A stretch of 64,000 nucleotides of DNA from the NCBI GenBank assembly GCA_018398805.1, contig JAGFBZ010000680.1:1-64000 (forward strand), read 5' to 3'. Made by a program: the position numbers and the translations under genes. The notes beneath the pieces were generated by a model. The model worked only from the letters and a program-made list of their open reading frames with translations. It was not told the origin of the DNA and ran no database searches. Below, piece after piece: positions 1 to 12,605 of the stretch (positions within the stretch are counted from its first letter, which is position 1; the number at the start of each line of letters is the position of its first letter). This stretch comes from Hirundichthys speculiger. Lineage: Eukaryota; Chordata; Actinopteri; Beloniformes; Exocoetidae.

Positions 1-114
1 AAAAGATCAAGGATTTAAAACACATTTGTTTAATTTTAATGACCTCTCACGGCCCAGCCTGCAGTACCGTAACGGCCCACCAGGGGGCCGCGGCCCACAC
101 TTTGGGAATCACTG
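1..114. mobile_element. hAT-type element end (cut by window edge)
   Basis: This is the terminal part of the same short hAT element found complete at 15363-15727 and again at 62575-63121. It shares the A/T-rich stretch followed by the GC-rich terminal block ending in TTTGGGAATCACTG at 114. The other end lies outside the window, so its target-site duplication cannot be checked. Confidence 0.7.
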
Positions 115-972
115 TTGTTCTTTTTATTTTTTATTTTTCAGTTTAGATGACGCTTTGCACGACTGCATCTTTCCAGCTATTATTTGCGCATCACTGGTTG
201 GCTCATTATGGAGGTGTTGTAGCGTTGCCGCACGCAGAAGCTGTCCTCCCGACTCGGTTCCTTTCCCTCCTCTGGAGGATCGGCTGCAGCAGAGCGGCGT
301 CTTAAGCCGTCGTCACGCTACCTTCCTGTCATGTGAGCGCCACAGTTAATCTGCACCTCAGACGGGGAACATATTCTGATTACAAGCTCATGGAGGAATG
401 CGTCCACAGCAGCGGCAGAGCGCGCAGCGGGTCGACCCGGTTTACGGTGACGCGGAGGCGGGGCCTACCCCTGGTCCTGGCTGGCTCCGCCTCTGAGGAG
501 CTGCGTCAGCGTGGGAACGGCGTCGAGGCCGGAGGAGTCGCCTGCGGACGGGCCGGGCAGCGGCGGGAAGGCCTCAGCGAAGACAGACGCCTGCAGGAGA
601 CACGGAGACAACCTCAGTTAGAGCGGCCTGGCAGCAATGGCGCTCGCTCCTGCAGCTCTAAAAATAGAAACCAGTAAACAGGCGCAGGAAAGAAAAAAAA
701 AAACAAAAACGAGAAGCTCAAAAACAGGCTCCAATTTAAGAAACGTGTGCAGCAATTAGAGGAAAGCTGGAATTCGTATGCGTCAAATGTAAAGCAAAGA
801 CGTGATTTTTCAGACAGGCCTCAACGTGAAACGTGAAACATCTCATTTAAATCCAGCTTTCTCCTCCGCTGCAGCTCCGGGCAGGGCTCATTTTTCATCT
901 GCAGCCTCGTACTGTGGAGAACGTCCACCGGGAGACTCCCTGCAGCGCCGGCTGCCTCCTCCATTTTTTATG

Positions 973-977
<5 letters not shown>

Positions 978-1005
<28 letters not shown>
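978..1005 (+). repeat. A homopolymer run (28 bp)
   Basis: An uninterrupted run of A. It produces the poly-K/poly-F stretches in local open frames. Confidence 0.95.
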
Positions 1006-1007
<2 letters not shown>

Positions 1008-1148
1008 ACTCAGTGCTTCGTCTGCTTCGATGCGAGTTGGGCCGCCGTACAAATACTGATTGACTACAGGCCTAAAAAACTTAGTCACACATCCCACAGG
1101 GCCGTGCTGTGATGAGCCGCGTTGCCATGGTGACGGTGGAGCAAACAG

Positions 1149-1149
<1 letters not shown>

Positions 1150-1193
<44 letters not shown>
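1150..1193 (+). repeat. (AAT)n microsatellite
   Basis: About a dozen AAT triplets followed by an A run. It gives poly-N or poly-Y in translated frames, which are not proteins. Confidence 0.95.
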
Positions 1194-1726
1194 GGACACT
1201 TGTGACTGGAAGACCCTGAAGATTCGGGCAACCCAGACAGATGCATTTCAGCCTGGATTAAAATCACTGACCACAGAAACACCGCTGACGTCATCCTGCC
1301 TGGACGGCTCCGACAAATGCGACATGCACGAGCGCAATACAGTGATAATGTGTCAACGCGCGTGCAGATGACGGCCCCTGGTGCTCGTGTTAATGTCTTA
1401 ATGATCCGCACGCGCGGCTCATCAATTAACGCGTGCAGATTTTTTACATGCATGCGTTTTTCCTCCGCCGCGTGACCTGCAGGGGACGGACTAACTGCGC
1501 TAATAACTCCTGAATGTGGCGCGTTAACGAGAGCGCACAGCGGCAGGCAGGACCGACGCTGAAGGGGATGGTTGTGCAGCTCCTTCCCTCACGGATGCTG
1601 CTCAGACATTTCTGGGTTATCTGGACTCAGCGAGGAGTCTTCGTAAGCAGGAATTATTATCTGAGCGCATAAGGCCGCAGAAGTATTTGCACTGTTGTCC
1701 TTTTTTTTTTTTTTTTTGACCACAAA

Positions 1727-2247
1727 AACCCCCCAAAAAGTATCAAGGCACTGCAGCGAAACAAGACAAAGGCTCAGCTGTGGTCTTTCTGTTTCCTTCA
1801 CAGCCTCTGGTCTCTGAACCGTAGTAAACAAACCGCTGGTATTGTGCTATTTTTGGCTCGTAATTAGCGGCTAACACGCTAACAACAACAAAAGAAACAG
1901 TCTGGTTTTCTCTGCATGGAACGGGAACTTTATTCTGGCACTGCAGGAACTTGTGACATCACACAGGTTGTATTGTTGGGCTCCCGTCGGTTGATGCTCA
2001 CTACACTTTTCATCTAACCCTCCCATGACCGTCCCATGACACACACACACTACATTACCCATAAGGCCACCTTCTTAAAGGAGCCAAGCTGGCTCACAAC
2101 ATTTCTTCGCAGTGAGAGAACGTGCACAACATCCTGTGATGTTGCTGTGATTTTTTTCTTGATTTTTTATTATATTATGTATTTCTGAAAAATCTATGAA
2201 TAACCAAAACCGTGGAACGTAAAGCGCAAATTGGTAAGGAATCACTG
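1727..2247 (+). mobile_element. Non-autonomous DNA element, 5'-incomplete copy
   Basis: From about 1738 to 2131 this closely matches 63540-64000 in the same orientation, including the blocks around GTAATTAGCGGCTAACACGC and CATTACCCATAAGGCCAC. It ends in GGAATCACTG followed by TA at 2248, which mirrors the TA-CAGTGATCCC start of the second copy at 63426. That suggests a TA-targeting element with CAGTGATYCC termini. It has no coding capacity. The left end of this copy is missing or diverged. Confidence 0.6.
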
Positions 2248-2749
2248 TATTGTGTTTATTTTTATTATTGTCTTTTACACAAATCCAGCCATTTCCTTTT
2301 CAACAACACTGTAGTGTTTACTCTTACACTCTTTTCAATACAGTAGATTAGAACTAGCAGCAAATGACAAAAAATTGTATCAGTTTTCTTCTTTTACAGT
2401 ACTGTTTTTTTTTCTTATCCTCTTTATACTTGCATAGAAAATGACTGGAAAGTGGAAACTGTTTTATCATCTCTCAAATCCGTCAAATCTTGTTTGTTTT
2501 CTTTCTTTCTTTCTTTCTTTTTTTTTTCCAATAGGCCTACTGCCCTCTTTTCAATAAATGAGTACAGTCTCAAGATTTTTTTTCCTTTAGTACATAACAA
2601 GTCTACTCCACTCATTCTTGTCCACTAGGTTACCTCTACTCTTCTATCGTTTCTCTGTTCTTCCTATACGTTTAACTCAAGTTTATCCCTGGTGTTTATG
2701 TTGGAAATCGACATGATGTATATCATAAGTAAAGTTAAAATGTGAGCAT
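2248..2749. other. AT-rich non-coding DNA
   Basis: AT-rich sequence with a short TTTC microsatellite (about 2504-2520) and T runs. No gene or recognisable element was seen between the transposon end and the start of the large satellite. Confidence 0.5.
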
Positions 2750-5700
2750 TGCTCATTCAGACTGAGCATGCTCAGACAGCCTTGCACAGCTGAGCATGCT
2801 CAGACAGCCTTACACAGGAGCATGCTCAGACAGCCTTACACACTGAGCATGCTCAGCCTTACAGACTGAGCATGCTCAGACAGCCTTACAGACTGAGCAT
2901 GCTCAGTTAGCCTTACAGACTGAGCATGCTCATCAGCCTTACAGACTGACATGCTCAGGATTACAGACTGAGCATGCTCAGTCAGCCTTACTGAGCATGC
3001 TCAGACAGCTTGCACACTGAGCATGCTCAGACAGCCTTACACACTGAGCATGCTCAGACACACAGCCTTACACATGAGCATGCTCAGACAGCCTTACACA
3101 CTGAGCATGCTCAGTTAGCCTTAAGACTGAGCATGCTCAGACAGCCTTACAGACTGAGCATGCTCAGAAGCCTTACAGACATGCTCAGCATGCTCAGACA
3201 GCCTTACACACTGAGCATGCTCAGACAGACCTTACAGACTGAGCATGCTCAGACAGCCTTACACACACTGAGCATGCTCAGACAGCCTTACAGACTGAGC
3301 ATGCTCAGACGCCTTACAGACTGAGCTGCTCAGACAGCCTTACAGAGCATGCTGAGCATGCTCAGTTAGCCTTACACACTGACTGAGCATGCTCAGACAC
3401 CTTGCACACTGAGCATGCTCAGACAGCCTTACACACTGAGCATGCTCAGACAGCCTTACAGAGCCTTCACACACCTGAGCATGCTCAGACAGCCTTACAC
3501 ATGAGCATGCTCAGACATGCTTACACACTGAGCATGCTCAGTAGCCTTACAGACTGAGCATGCTCAGTCAGCCTTACAGACTGAGCATGACTCAGCAGCC
3601 TCAGAACAGCCTTACACACTGAGCATGCTCAGACAGCCTTGCACACTGAGCAGCCTTCAGAGAGCATGCTCAGCAGCCTTACACACTGAGCATGCTCAGA
3701 CAGCCTTTACAGCCTGACTGAGCATGCTCAGACAGCCTTACACACTGCATGCGCAGAGCATGCTCAGACAGCCTTACACACTGAGCATGCTCAGTCAGCC
3801 TTACACACACTGAGCATGAGCATCAGACAGCCTTACAGACTGAGCATGCTCAGACCTTACAGACTGAGCATGCTCAGACAGTTACAGACAAGCAGACCTT
3901 GCACACTGAGCATGCTCAGACAGCCTTACACACTCACTGAGCAGACAGCTCAGCAGACAGCCTTACAGACTGAGCATGCTCAGACCTTACAGACTGAGCA
4001 TGCTCAGACAGCCTTACAGACATGAGCATGCTCAGACAACTGAGCATGCTCAGCACTTACTGAGCAGCAGCTGACAACTGAGCATTCAGCCCTCAGCTGA
4101 GCATGCTCAGACAGCCTTACACACTGAGCATGCTCAGACAGCCTTACACACTGAGCATGCTCAGACAGCCTTACACACTGAGCATGCTCAGTTACACATG
4201 CTTACAGACTGAGCATGCTCAGACAGCCTTACACACTGAGCATGCTCAGTTCAGCCTTACAGACTGAGCATGCTCAGACAGCCTTACACACTGAGCCTGC
4301 TCAGACCTTACAACTGACATGAGCATGCTCAGAGCCTTAGACATGCTCAGCACAGACTGAGCATGCTCAGACAGCAGCCTTACACACTGAGCATGCTCAG
4401 ACAGCCTTACACTGAGCATGCTCAGAGCCTCAGACCTTACACTGAGCATGCTCTCAGCCTTACTGAGCATGCTCAGACAGCCTTACACACAGACCTGACT
4501 GAGCATGCTCAGACAGCCTTACACACTGAGCATGCTCAGTTAGCCTTACAGACTGAGCATGCTCAGCAGCCTTACAGACTGAGCATGCTCAGACACCTGA
4601 GCATGCTCAGACAGCTTGAGCATGCTCACAGCCTTACAGACTGAGCATGCTCAGACAGCCTTACACACTGAGCATGCTCAACAGCCTTGCACACTGATGC
4701 TCAGCAGCTACAGACTGAGCATGCTCAGACAGCCTTACACACTGAGCATGCTCAGACAGCACACACTGAGCCTCAGTTAGCCTTACATGAGCATGCTCAG
4801 ACAGCCTTACACACTGAGCATGCTCAGTTAGCCTTACAGACTGAGCATGCTCAGACAGCCTTACACACTGAGCATGCTCAGACAGCCTTACACACTGAGC
4901 ATGCTCAGTTAGCCTTACAGACTGAGCATGCTCAGACAGCCTTCACAGACTGAGCATGCTCAGACAGCCTTACAGACTGAGCATGCTCAGACAGCCTTAC
5001 ACTGACAGCAGCAGCTTCAGACTGAGCATGAGCACTGAGCATGCTCAGACAGCCTTACAGACACTGAGCATGCTCAGACAGCCTTACACTGAGCATGCTC
5101 AGTTAGCCTTACAGACTGAGCATGCTCAGACAGCCTTACACACTGAGCATGCTCAGACAGCCTTACCAGACTGAGCATGCTCAGTTAGCCTTACACACTG
5201 AGCATGCTCAGACAGCCTTACACACTGAGCATGCTCAGATAGCCTTACACACTGAGCATGCTCAGTTAGCCTTACAGACTGAGCATGCTCAGACAGACAG
5301 CCTTACACACTGAGCATGCTCAGACAGCCTTACAGACTGAGCATGCTCAGACAGCCTTACAGGAGCATGCTCAGACAGCCTTACAGACTGATGCTCAGAC
5401 AGCCTTACACACTGAGCATGCTCAGTCAGCCTTACACACTGAGCATGCTCAGACAGCCTTACAGACTGAGCATGCTCAGACAGCCTTACACACTGAGCAT
5501 GCTCAGACAGCCTTACACACTGAGCATGCTCAGACAGCCTTACACACTGAGCATGCTCAGACAGCCTTACACACTGAGCATGCTCAGACAGCCTTACAGA
5601 CTGAGCATGCTCAGTTAGCCTTACAGACTGAGCATGCTCAGACAGCCTTACACACTGAGCATGCTCAGCAGCCTTACAGCCTGACAGCATGCTCAGACCA

Positions 5701-8700
5701 CTGAGCATGCTCAGACAGCCTTACAGACTGAGCATGCTCAGTTAGCCTTAACAGACTGAGCATGCTCAGACAGCCTTACACACTGAGCATGCTCAGTTAC
5801 AGCCTTACAGACTGAGCATGCTCAGACAGCCTTACACACTGAGCATGCTCAGACAGCCTTACAGACTGAGCATGCTCAGTCAGCCTTACAGACTGAGCAT
5901 GCTCAGACAGCCTTGCACACTGAGCATGCTCAGACAGCCTTACACACTGAGCATGCTCAGACAGCCTTACACACTGAGCATGCTCAGACAGCCTTACACT
6001 GAGCATGCTCAGTTAGCCTTACAGCATGCTCAGACAGCCTTACACACTGAGCATGCTCAGTTAGCCTTACAGACTGAGCATGCTCAGACAGCCTTACACA
6101 CATGAGACAGCCTTACACACTGAGCATGCTCAGACAGCCTTACAGACTGAGCATGCTCAGTTACAGACAGCTGACTGAGCATGCTCAGTTGCCTTACAGA
6201 CTGAGCATGCTCAGTCAGCCTTACAGACTGAGCATGCTCAGACAGCCTTACACACTGAGCATGCTCAGACAGCCTTACAGACTGAGCATGCTCAGTCAGC
6301 CTTACAGACTGAGCATGCTCAGACAGCCTTACAGGCACACTGAGCATGCTCAGCCTGTAAGGCAACTGAGCATGCTCAGTTAGCCTTACAGACTGAGCAT
6401 GCTCAGCCTTACAGACTGAGCATGCTCAGACAGCCTGACTGAGCATGCTCAGACAGCCTTACACACTGAGCATGCTCAGAGCCCTACAGCTGAGCATGCT
6501 CAGACAGCCTTACACACTGAGCATGCTCAGTTAGCCTTACACACTGAGCATGCTCAGTTAGCCTTACAGACTGAGCATGCTCAGACAGCCTTACACACTG
6601 AGCATGCTCAGTTAGCCTTACAGACTGAGCATGCTCAGACAGCCTTACACACTGAGCATGCTCAGACAGCCTTACACACTGAGCATGCTCAGTCAGCCTT
6701 ACAGACTGAGCATGCTCAGACAGCCTTACAGACTGAGCATGCTCAGACAGCCTTACACAGACTGAGCATTGCTCAGAGACAGCCTTACACACTGAGCATG
6801 CTCAGTCAGCCTTACACACTGAGCATGCTCAGTCAGACCTTACAGACTGAGCATGCTCAGTCAGCCTTACACACTGAGCATGCTCAGACAGCCTGCTCAG
6901 ACAGCCTTACACACTGAGCATGCTCAGACAGCCTTACACACTGAGCATGCTCAGTTAGCCTTACAGACTGAGCATGCTCAGACAGCCTTACACACTGAGC
7001 ATGCTCAGACAGCCTTACAGACTGAGCATGCTCAGTTGCCTTACAGACTGAGCATGCTCAGACAGCCTTACAGACTGAGCATGCTCAGACAGCCTTACAC
7101 TGAGCATGCTCAGACAGCCTTACAGACTGAGCATGCTCAGTCAGCCTTACAGACTGAGCATGCTCAGACAGCCTTACACACTGAGCATGCTCAGATAGCC
7201 TTACAGACTGAGCATGCTCAGACAGCCTTACACACTGAGCATGCTCAGTTAGCCTTACAGACTGAGCATGCTCAGACAGCCTTACAGACTGAGCATGCTC
7301 AGACAGCCTTACAGACTGAGCATGCTCAGACAGCCTTACAGACTGAGCATGCTCAGACAGCCTTGCACACTGAGCATGCTCAGACAGCCTTACACACTGA
7401 GCATGCTCAGACAGCCTTACACACTGAGCATGCTCAGACAGCCTTACAGACTGAGCATGCTCAGACAGCCTTACAGACTGAGCATGCTCAGACAGCCTTA
7501 CACTGAGCATGCTCAGACAGCCTTACAGACTGAGCATGCTCAGACAGCCTTACGCTCAGTTAGCCTTACAGACTGAGCATGCTCAGACAGCCTTACGCTC
7601 AGTTAGCCTTACAGACTGAGCATGCTCAGACAGCCTTACACACTGAGCATGCTCAGACAGCCTTACAGACTGAGCATGCTCAGACAGCCTTACAGACTGA
7701 GCATGCTCAGTCAGCCTTAGACTGAGCATGCTCAGACAGCCTTACACTGAGCATGCTCAGACAGCCTTACACACTGAGCATGCTCAGACAGCCTTACAGA
7801 CTGAGCATGCTCAGTCAGCCTTACAGACTGAGCATGCTCAGTCAGCCTTTTAGACTGAGCATGCTCAGAGCTGAGCATGCTCAGTCAGAAGCCTGACTGA
7901 GCATGCTCAGTCCTTACAGACTGAGCATGCTCAGACAGCTTTACACACTGAGCATGCTCAGACAGCCTTACAGACTGAGCATGCTCAGACAGCCTTAAAG
8001 ACTGAGCATGCTCAGTCAGCCTTACAGACTGAGCATGCTCAGACAGCCTTACACACTGAGCATGCTCAGACAGCTTTACAGACTGATTCTGCTCAGTTAG
8101 CCTTACAGACTGAGCATGCTCAGTCAGCCTTACAGACTGGGGGTGCTCAGTCAGCTTTACACACTGAGCATGCTCAGACAGCCTTACACACTGAGCATGC
8201 TCAGACAGCTTTACAGACTGATTCTGCTCAGTTAGCCTTACAGACTGAGCATGCTCAGTCAGCCTTACACACTGAGCATGCTCAGACAGCCTTACAGACT
8301 GAGCATGCTCAGACAGCCTTACAGACTGAGCATGGTCAGTTAGCCTTACAGACTGAGCATGCTCAGACAGCCTTACGCTCAGTTAGCCTTACAGACTGAG
8401 CATGCTCAGACAGCCTTACACACTGAGCATGCTCAGACAGCCTTACAGACTGAGCATGCTCAGTCAGCCTTTCAGACTGAGCATGCTCAGTATGCCTTAC
8501 AGACTGAGCATGCTCAAAGAGCCTTACACACTGAGCATGCTCAGTTAGCCTTACAGACTGAGCATGCTCAGACAGCCTTACACACTGAGCATGCTTACAG
8601 ACTGACATGCTCAGACAGCCTTACACACTGAGCATGCTCAGACAGCCTTACAGACTGAGCATGCTCAGTCAGCCTTACAGACTGAGCATGCTCAGACAGC

Positions 8701-10412
8701 CTTACAGACTGAGCATGCTCAGTCAGCCTTACAGACTGAGCATGCTCAGACAACTAAGCATGGTCAGACCTAGCATGCTCAGTTAGCCTTACAGACTGAG
8801 CATCCTCAGTCAGCCTTACAGACTGAGCATGCTCAAACAGCTTTACAGACTGAGCATGCTCAGACAGCTTTACACACTGAGCATGCTCAGACAACTAAGC
8901 ATGCTCAGGTAGCCTTACAGACTGAGCATGCTCAGTTAGCCTTACAGACTGAGCATGCTCAGACAGCCTTACAGACTGAGCATGCTCAAACAGCTTTACA
9001 GACTGAGCATGCTCAGTCAGCCTTACAGACTGAGCATGCTCAGACAACTAAGCATGCTCAGACTGAGAATGCTCAGACATCCTTAAAGACTGAGCGTGCT
9101 CAGACAAAGCTGAGCATGACTGCAGCTCAGCCTTACAGACTGACATGACTGAGCATGCTCAGACAGCCTTACAGACTGAGCATGCTCAGACAGCCTTACA
9201 GACTGAGCATGCTCAGACAGCCTTACAGACTGAGCATGCTCAGTCAGCTTACAGACTGAGCATGCTCAGTCAGCCTTACAGACTGAGCATGCTCAGTCAG
9301 CCTTACAGACTGAGCATGCTCAGACAGCCTTACAGACTGAGCATGCTCAGTCAGCCTTACAGACTGAGCATGCTCAGACAACTAAGCATGCTCAGACTGA
9401 GAATGCTCAGACATCCTTAAAGACTGAGCGTGCTCAGACAACTGAGCATGCTCAGTCAGCCTTACAGACTGAATATGCTCAGACAGCCTTACAGACTGAG
9501 CATGCTCAGTCAGCCTTACAGACTGAGCATGCTCAGACAACTAAGCATGGTCAGACCTAGCATGCTCAGTTAGCCTTACAGACTGAGCATCCTCAGTCAG
9601 CCTTACAGACTGAATATGCTCAGACAGCCTTACAGACTGGGCATGCTCAGTCAGCCTTACAGACTGAGCATGCTCAGTCAGCCTTACAGACTGAGCATGC
9701 TCAGACAACTAAGCATGCTCAGACTGAGCATGCTCAGTTAGCCTTACAGACTGAGCATGCTCAGACAACTAAGCATGTTCAGACTGAGCATGCTCAGTTA
9801 GCCTTACAGACTGAGCATCCTCAGTCAGCCTTACAGACTGAGCATGCTCAGACAACTAAGCATGCTCAGACTGAGCATGCTCAGTTAGCCTTACAGACTG
9901 AGCATGCTCAGACAACTAAGCATGCTCAGACTGAGCATGCTCAGTTAGCCTTACAGACTGAGCATCCTCAGTCAGCCTTACAGACTGAGCATGCTCAAAC
10001 AGCTTTACAGACTGAGCATGCTCAGACAGCCTTACACACTGAGCATGCTCAGTCAGCCTTACACACTGAGCATGCTCAGACAGTCTTACAGACTGAGCAT
10101 GCTCAGTCAGCCTTACAGACTGAGCATGCTCAAACAGCTTTACACACTGAGGATGCTCAGTTAGCCTTACAGACTGAACATGCTCAGACAGTCTTACAGA
10201 CTGAGCATGCTCAGTCAGCCTTACAGACTGAGCATGCTCAGACAGTCTTACAGACTGAGCATGCTCAGTCAGCCTTACAGACTGAGCATGCTCAAACAGC
10301 TTTACAGACTGAGCATGCTCAGACAAATGAGCATGCTCAGAGCATGCTCAGCAGCTGAGATGCTCCAGACTTTACAGACTGAGCATGCTCAGCAGCCAGA
10401 CAGAAGCATGCT
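2750..10412. repeat. 27-bp palindromic minisatellite array (about 7.7 kb)
   Basis: Tandem repeats with a consensus unit of 27 bp. The unit consists of the perfect 14-bp palindrome CTGAGCATGCTCAG, a short ACA or TTA/TCA linker, then GCCTTACA(C/G)A. Roughly 280 units fit in the span. Since 27 is a multiple of three and the unit lacks a stop codon in several frames, both strands show long false open frames reading like EHAQTALHT. The first 2 kb (2750-4700) is full of small deletions. The middle (about 5100-7550) is highly homogeneous. The last part (8750-10400) carries a variant containing ACAACTAAGCATGCTCAGAC. There is no protein evidence. Confidence 0.97.
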
Positions 10413-11670
10413 CAGTCCGACTTCCGGGAAAATGGCGGAGTGAGCGGTTGCGCTTTCTGCAGGCTCTGCAAATAAGTTTTGAAACCGTCCTTAATAAGCT
10501 GACCTTCAGTAGAAAAGACAACCAGCTACACAGAAAAAAACACATGTAACTACTGAGCCCCACGGAGCTTTGTTTTTTTTTTCCGAGACAGACCACTTTT
10601 TTCTCCAAGTTTTTTCAACGAGATGGCTAACGCTAGCAAAGCGGCTAAAACTCAAATGCTAACGAACATGCATAACTGATTATTGGAGAACGTTAAATCC
10701 AACATCTGTTCAGTTTACTTGGTATAACTCTGCAGGAAACGGTCAGTGCTCTAGACTAGATTACTGGCTGATTTCAAGCGAGCTATGCAACGATATTTCA
10801 AATTGTGACATTTCACCTTCTCCACTCACAGACCACTGCATGATAAGTCTAAACTTAGTAACATCCAAGCAACATCAGAATTCTCCAAATATTTGGAAGT
10901 TTAATAATAATTTATTGCAGAATGTTGGTTTCTGTGATCAGGTGAAATCTCTTATTTTGGAGGTTGAGAAATTAGACATGAGTGATACTAATAAATGGGA
11001 ATGGTTTAAATTTGAGGCCAAACGTATAGCAATCAACACAGGCAAACAACTGTCACACATAAAGAAACAAAAGCAAAAGGATTGAATTGATAAAATCAAC
11101 TCTTTAACAAACAATTCTCAAATATCCTTAGAAGACGAAACTGAAATAAAGTAACTACACTCCCAGTTAGATGACATTTACACAGCAAAAGCAAATGGAG
11201 CTTATATTCGTTCAAGAGCTAGATGGATCGAAAAGGGTGAAAAGAGTTCAGCATATTTCTTTGGACTCGAAAAACAAAGACAGGCTAAGAGGAAAATAAA
11301 TAAGCTTATGACAAAAGATGAAGTTGTATTAAAAGATCAGAAATTAATCCAGGAAGAAATTTGTCTCTTCTATAGTAACTTATATAAGTCAAAATTTAAT
11401 AAATCAGAATGTGACATTCTATTTGAAAGCATCAATGATGACATTAAAAAACTGGATGCAGAAGACAAACATATACTTGAAGAAGAATTAAATATAACAG
11501 AAATTGAAAATGCACTAAAACAAATGAAAAACAGTAAATCACCAGGGATTGACGGTTTAACGTCCGAATTCCTAAAACATTTTTGGGTAGACATTAAAAA
11601 ATTACTGTATAAAGCTCTTCTAGAATGTATTAAAAAAAGTCTGTCGCATGCTTACTCCATTTATCATTAG
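10413..11670 (+). mobile_element. L1/Tx1-like LINE, internally deleted and 3'-truncated
   Basis: The region starts with a 5'UTR-like segment (ACTTCCGGGAAAATGGCGGA near 10420) and an ATG at 10623 reading MANASKAAKTQ, which looks like the start of ORF1. The sequence then jumps to the C-terminal part of an ORF2 endonuclease (from about 10678) and runs into the first reverse-transcriptase motifs. ORF1 and the ORF2 N-terminus are therefore missing, and the element stops soon after RT motif 1. The family call rests on my recognition of endonuclease and RT motifs. Confidence 0.75.
10663..11670 (+). pseudogene. LINE ORF2 remnant (endonuclease end plus start of reverse transcriptase)
   Basis: A single frame carries endonuclease-like sequence (QFTWYNSAG, then SRLDYWLIS, then TDHCMISLNL), a linker, and RT-proximal motifs (RWIEKGEKSSAYFFGLEK at about 11220-11275, and the RT motif NSKSPGIDGLTSEFLKHFW near 11533-11590). 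In-frame stops at about 11083 (TGA) and 11152 (TAA) interrupt it, and the RT catalytic FADD-type motif is absent because the copy ends at 11670. In intact members of this class, ORF2 nicks target DNA and copies RNA. This copy cannot be active. The AT-rich codon use differs from the GC-rich hyaluronidase at 29.5 kb. Confidence 0.8.
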
Positions 11671-12605
11671 ATCTGTTACATCTGTTCACTGTGACGCTCC
11701 ATTCACCTACTGTTTACGTCGGTGCAGCGCCATCTTGTGGCGCAGATGTGTAATGACAGTAGAAAAGTTTTGACCTCGATTATCAGACAACCTACTTTTG
11801 AAAATATTATTTGCGCCTTTGTGCACAACAACATCTTCTGTACCATGTGAAAGGCCAGAGAGGTTGTGTAAAAAAAAAAAAAGAGGAATCGCTGAAAACC
11901 TGTTGAGAGATTGTTACTTCTTAATAAAAAAATGACAAGTTTTCCCTGTCCTGTACATCATTGTTCAAGTTACACAAACATATTCAGTTCCATCTTCCTA
12001 GTTTGACCAGCACTTTCACTGTCCTCTGCATGTTCAGGCCCACGCTATTTCTTTTAAAGTGACAAAAAAGAAAAAAAAACATTACACAACCTGCCACATA
12101 TGATACTTCCATACTGGGAAACTATACACACAGAGAATACATCCATGGCATATTTTATTATACACATATGTGATAATGTATGTAGAGAATTTATTTGGTC
12201 ATGCATTCTTTGTAATTCATAGTCATTGATGTTCTTTGTAATTCAGAATCATTCCCAAGGGCCATGACAGACAAATATTCAATGCGCCACAAACAGCTAT
12301 GATTGAGGTCCAACTGCCTGTGATTATACACTCGACCAGTAGGTGGTGTCGTGTGCAGATGAAGCTTCTAGTAATGAACCTTTTCTGAAACCGATCGGCT
12401 CAAATGGTTCGGTGCCTCATGAGGCTTCATCTCACCATCACTACAGGATACTCATCTGCTGCAACATACAGGATATTTCAGCGTGTGTCAAACCGCTGCT
12501 GAATAAGTCCTTGATCAAACTAGTATTTGATTCTAGCGCCGCCATGCTACCGGAAATGCAGCACAAAACCACTTCCGGGTCACGTAAACGGGACCAGTTA
12601 AAATA
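11671..12605. other. Non-coding DNA, probably old repeats
   Basis: No gene seen. About 12335-12440 (GATGAAGCTTCTAGTAATG and the following GCCTCATGAGGCTTCATC) resembles interspersed fish repeat sequence, but I cannot name the family. The rest is AT-rich. Confidence 0.35.

Larger units (their letters stand above)
123..1726. other. Non-coding stretch, partly CpG-rich
   Basis: I see no gene here. About 400-660 and 1360-1560 are relatively CpG-rich and could belong to a promoter or untranslated exon, but nothing in the sequence proves it. Open frames here have no recognisable domains. The stretch also holds an A run (978-1005), an AAT microsatellite (1150-1193) and a T run near 1700-1717. Confidence 0.4.

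Noticed and set aside
6853..7506. 217-codon EHAQTAL repeat protein
   Set aside because: The 27-bp unit is a multiple of three without stops; the same region is open on both strands and in more than one frame.
2750..10412. CRISPR-like array
   Set aside because: There are no unique spacers; the units are directly abutting 27-bp tandem repeats in a vertebrate genome.
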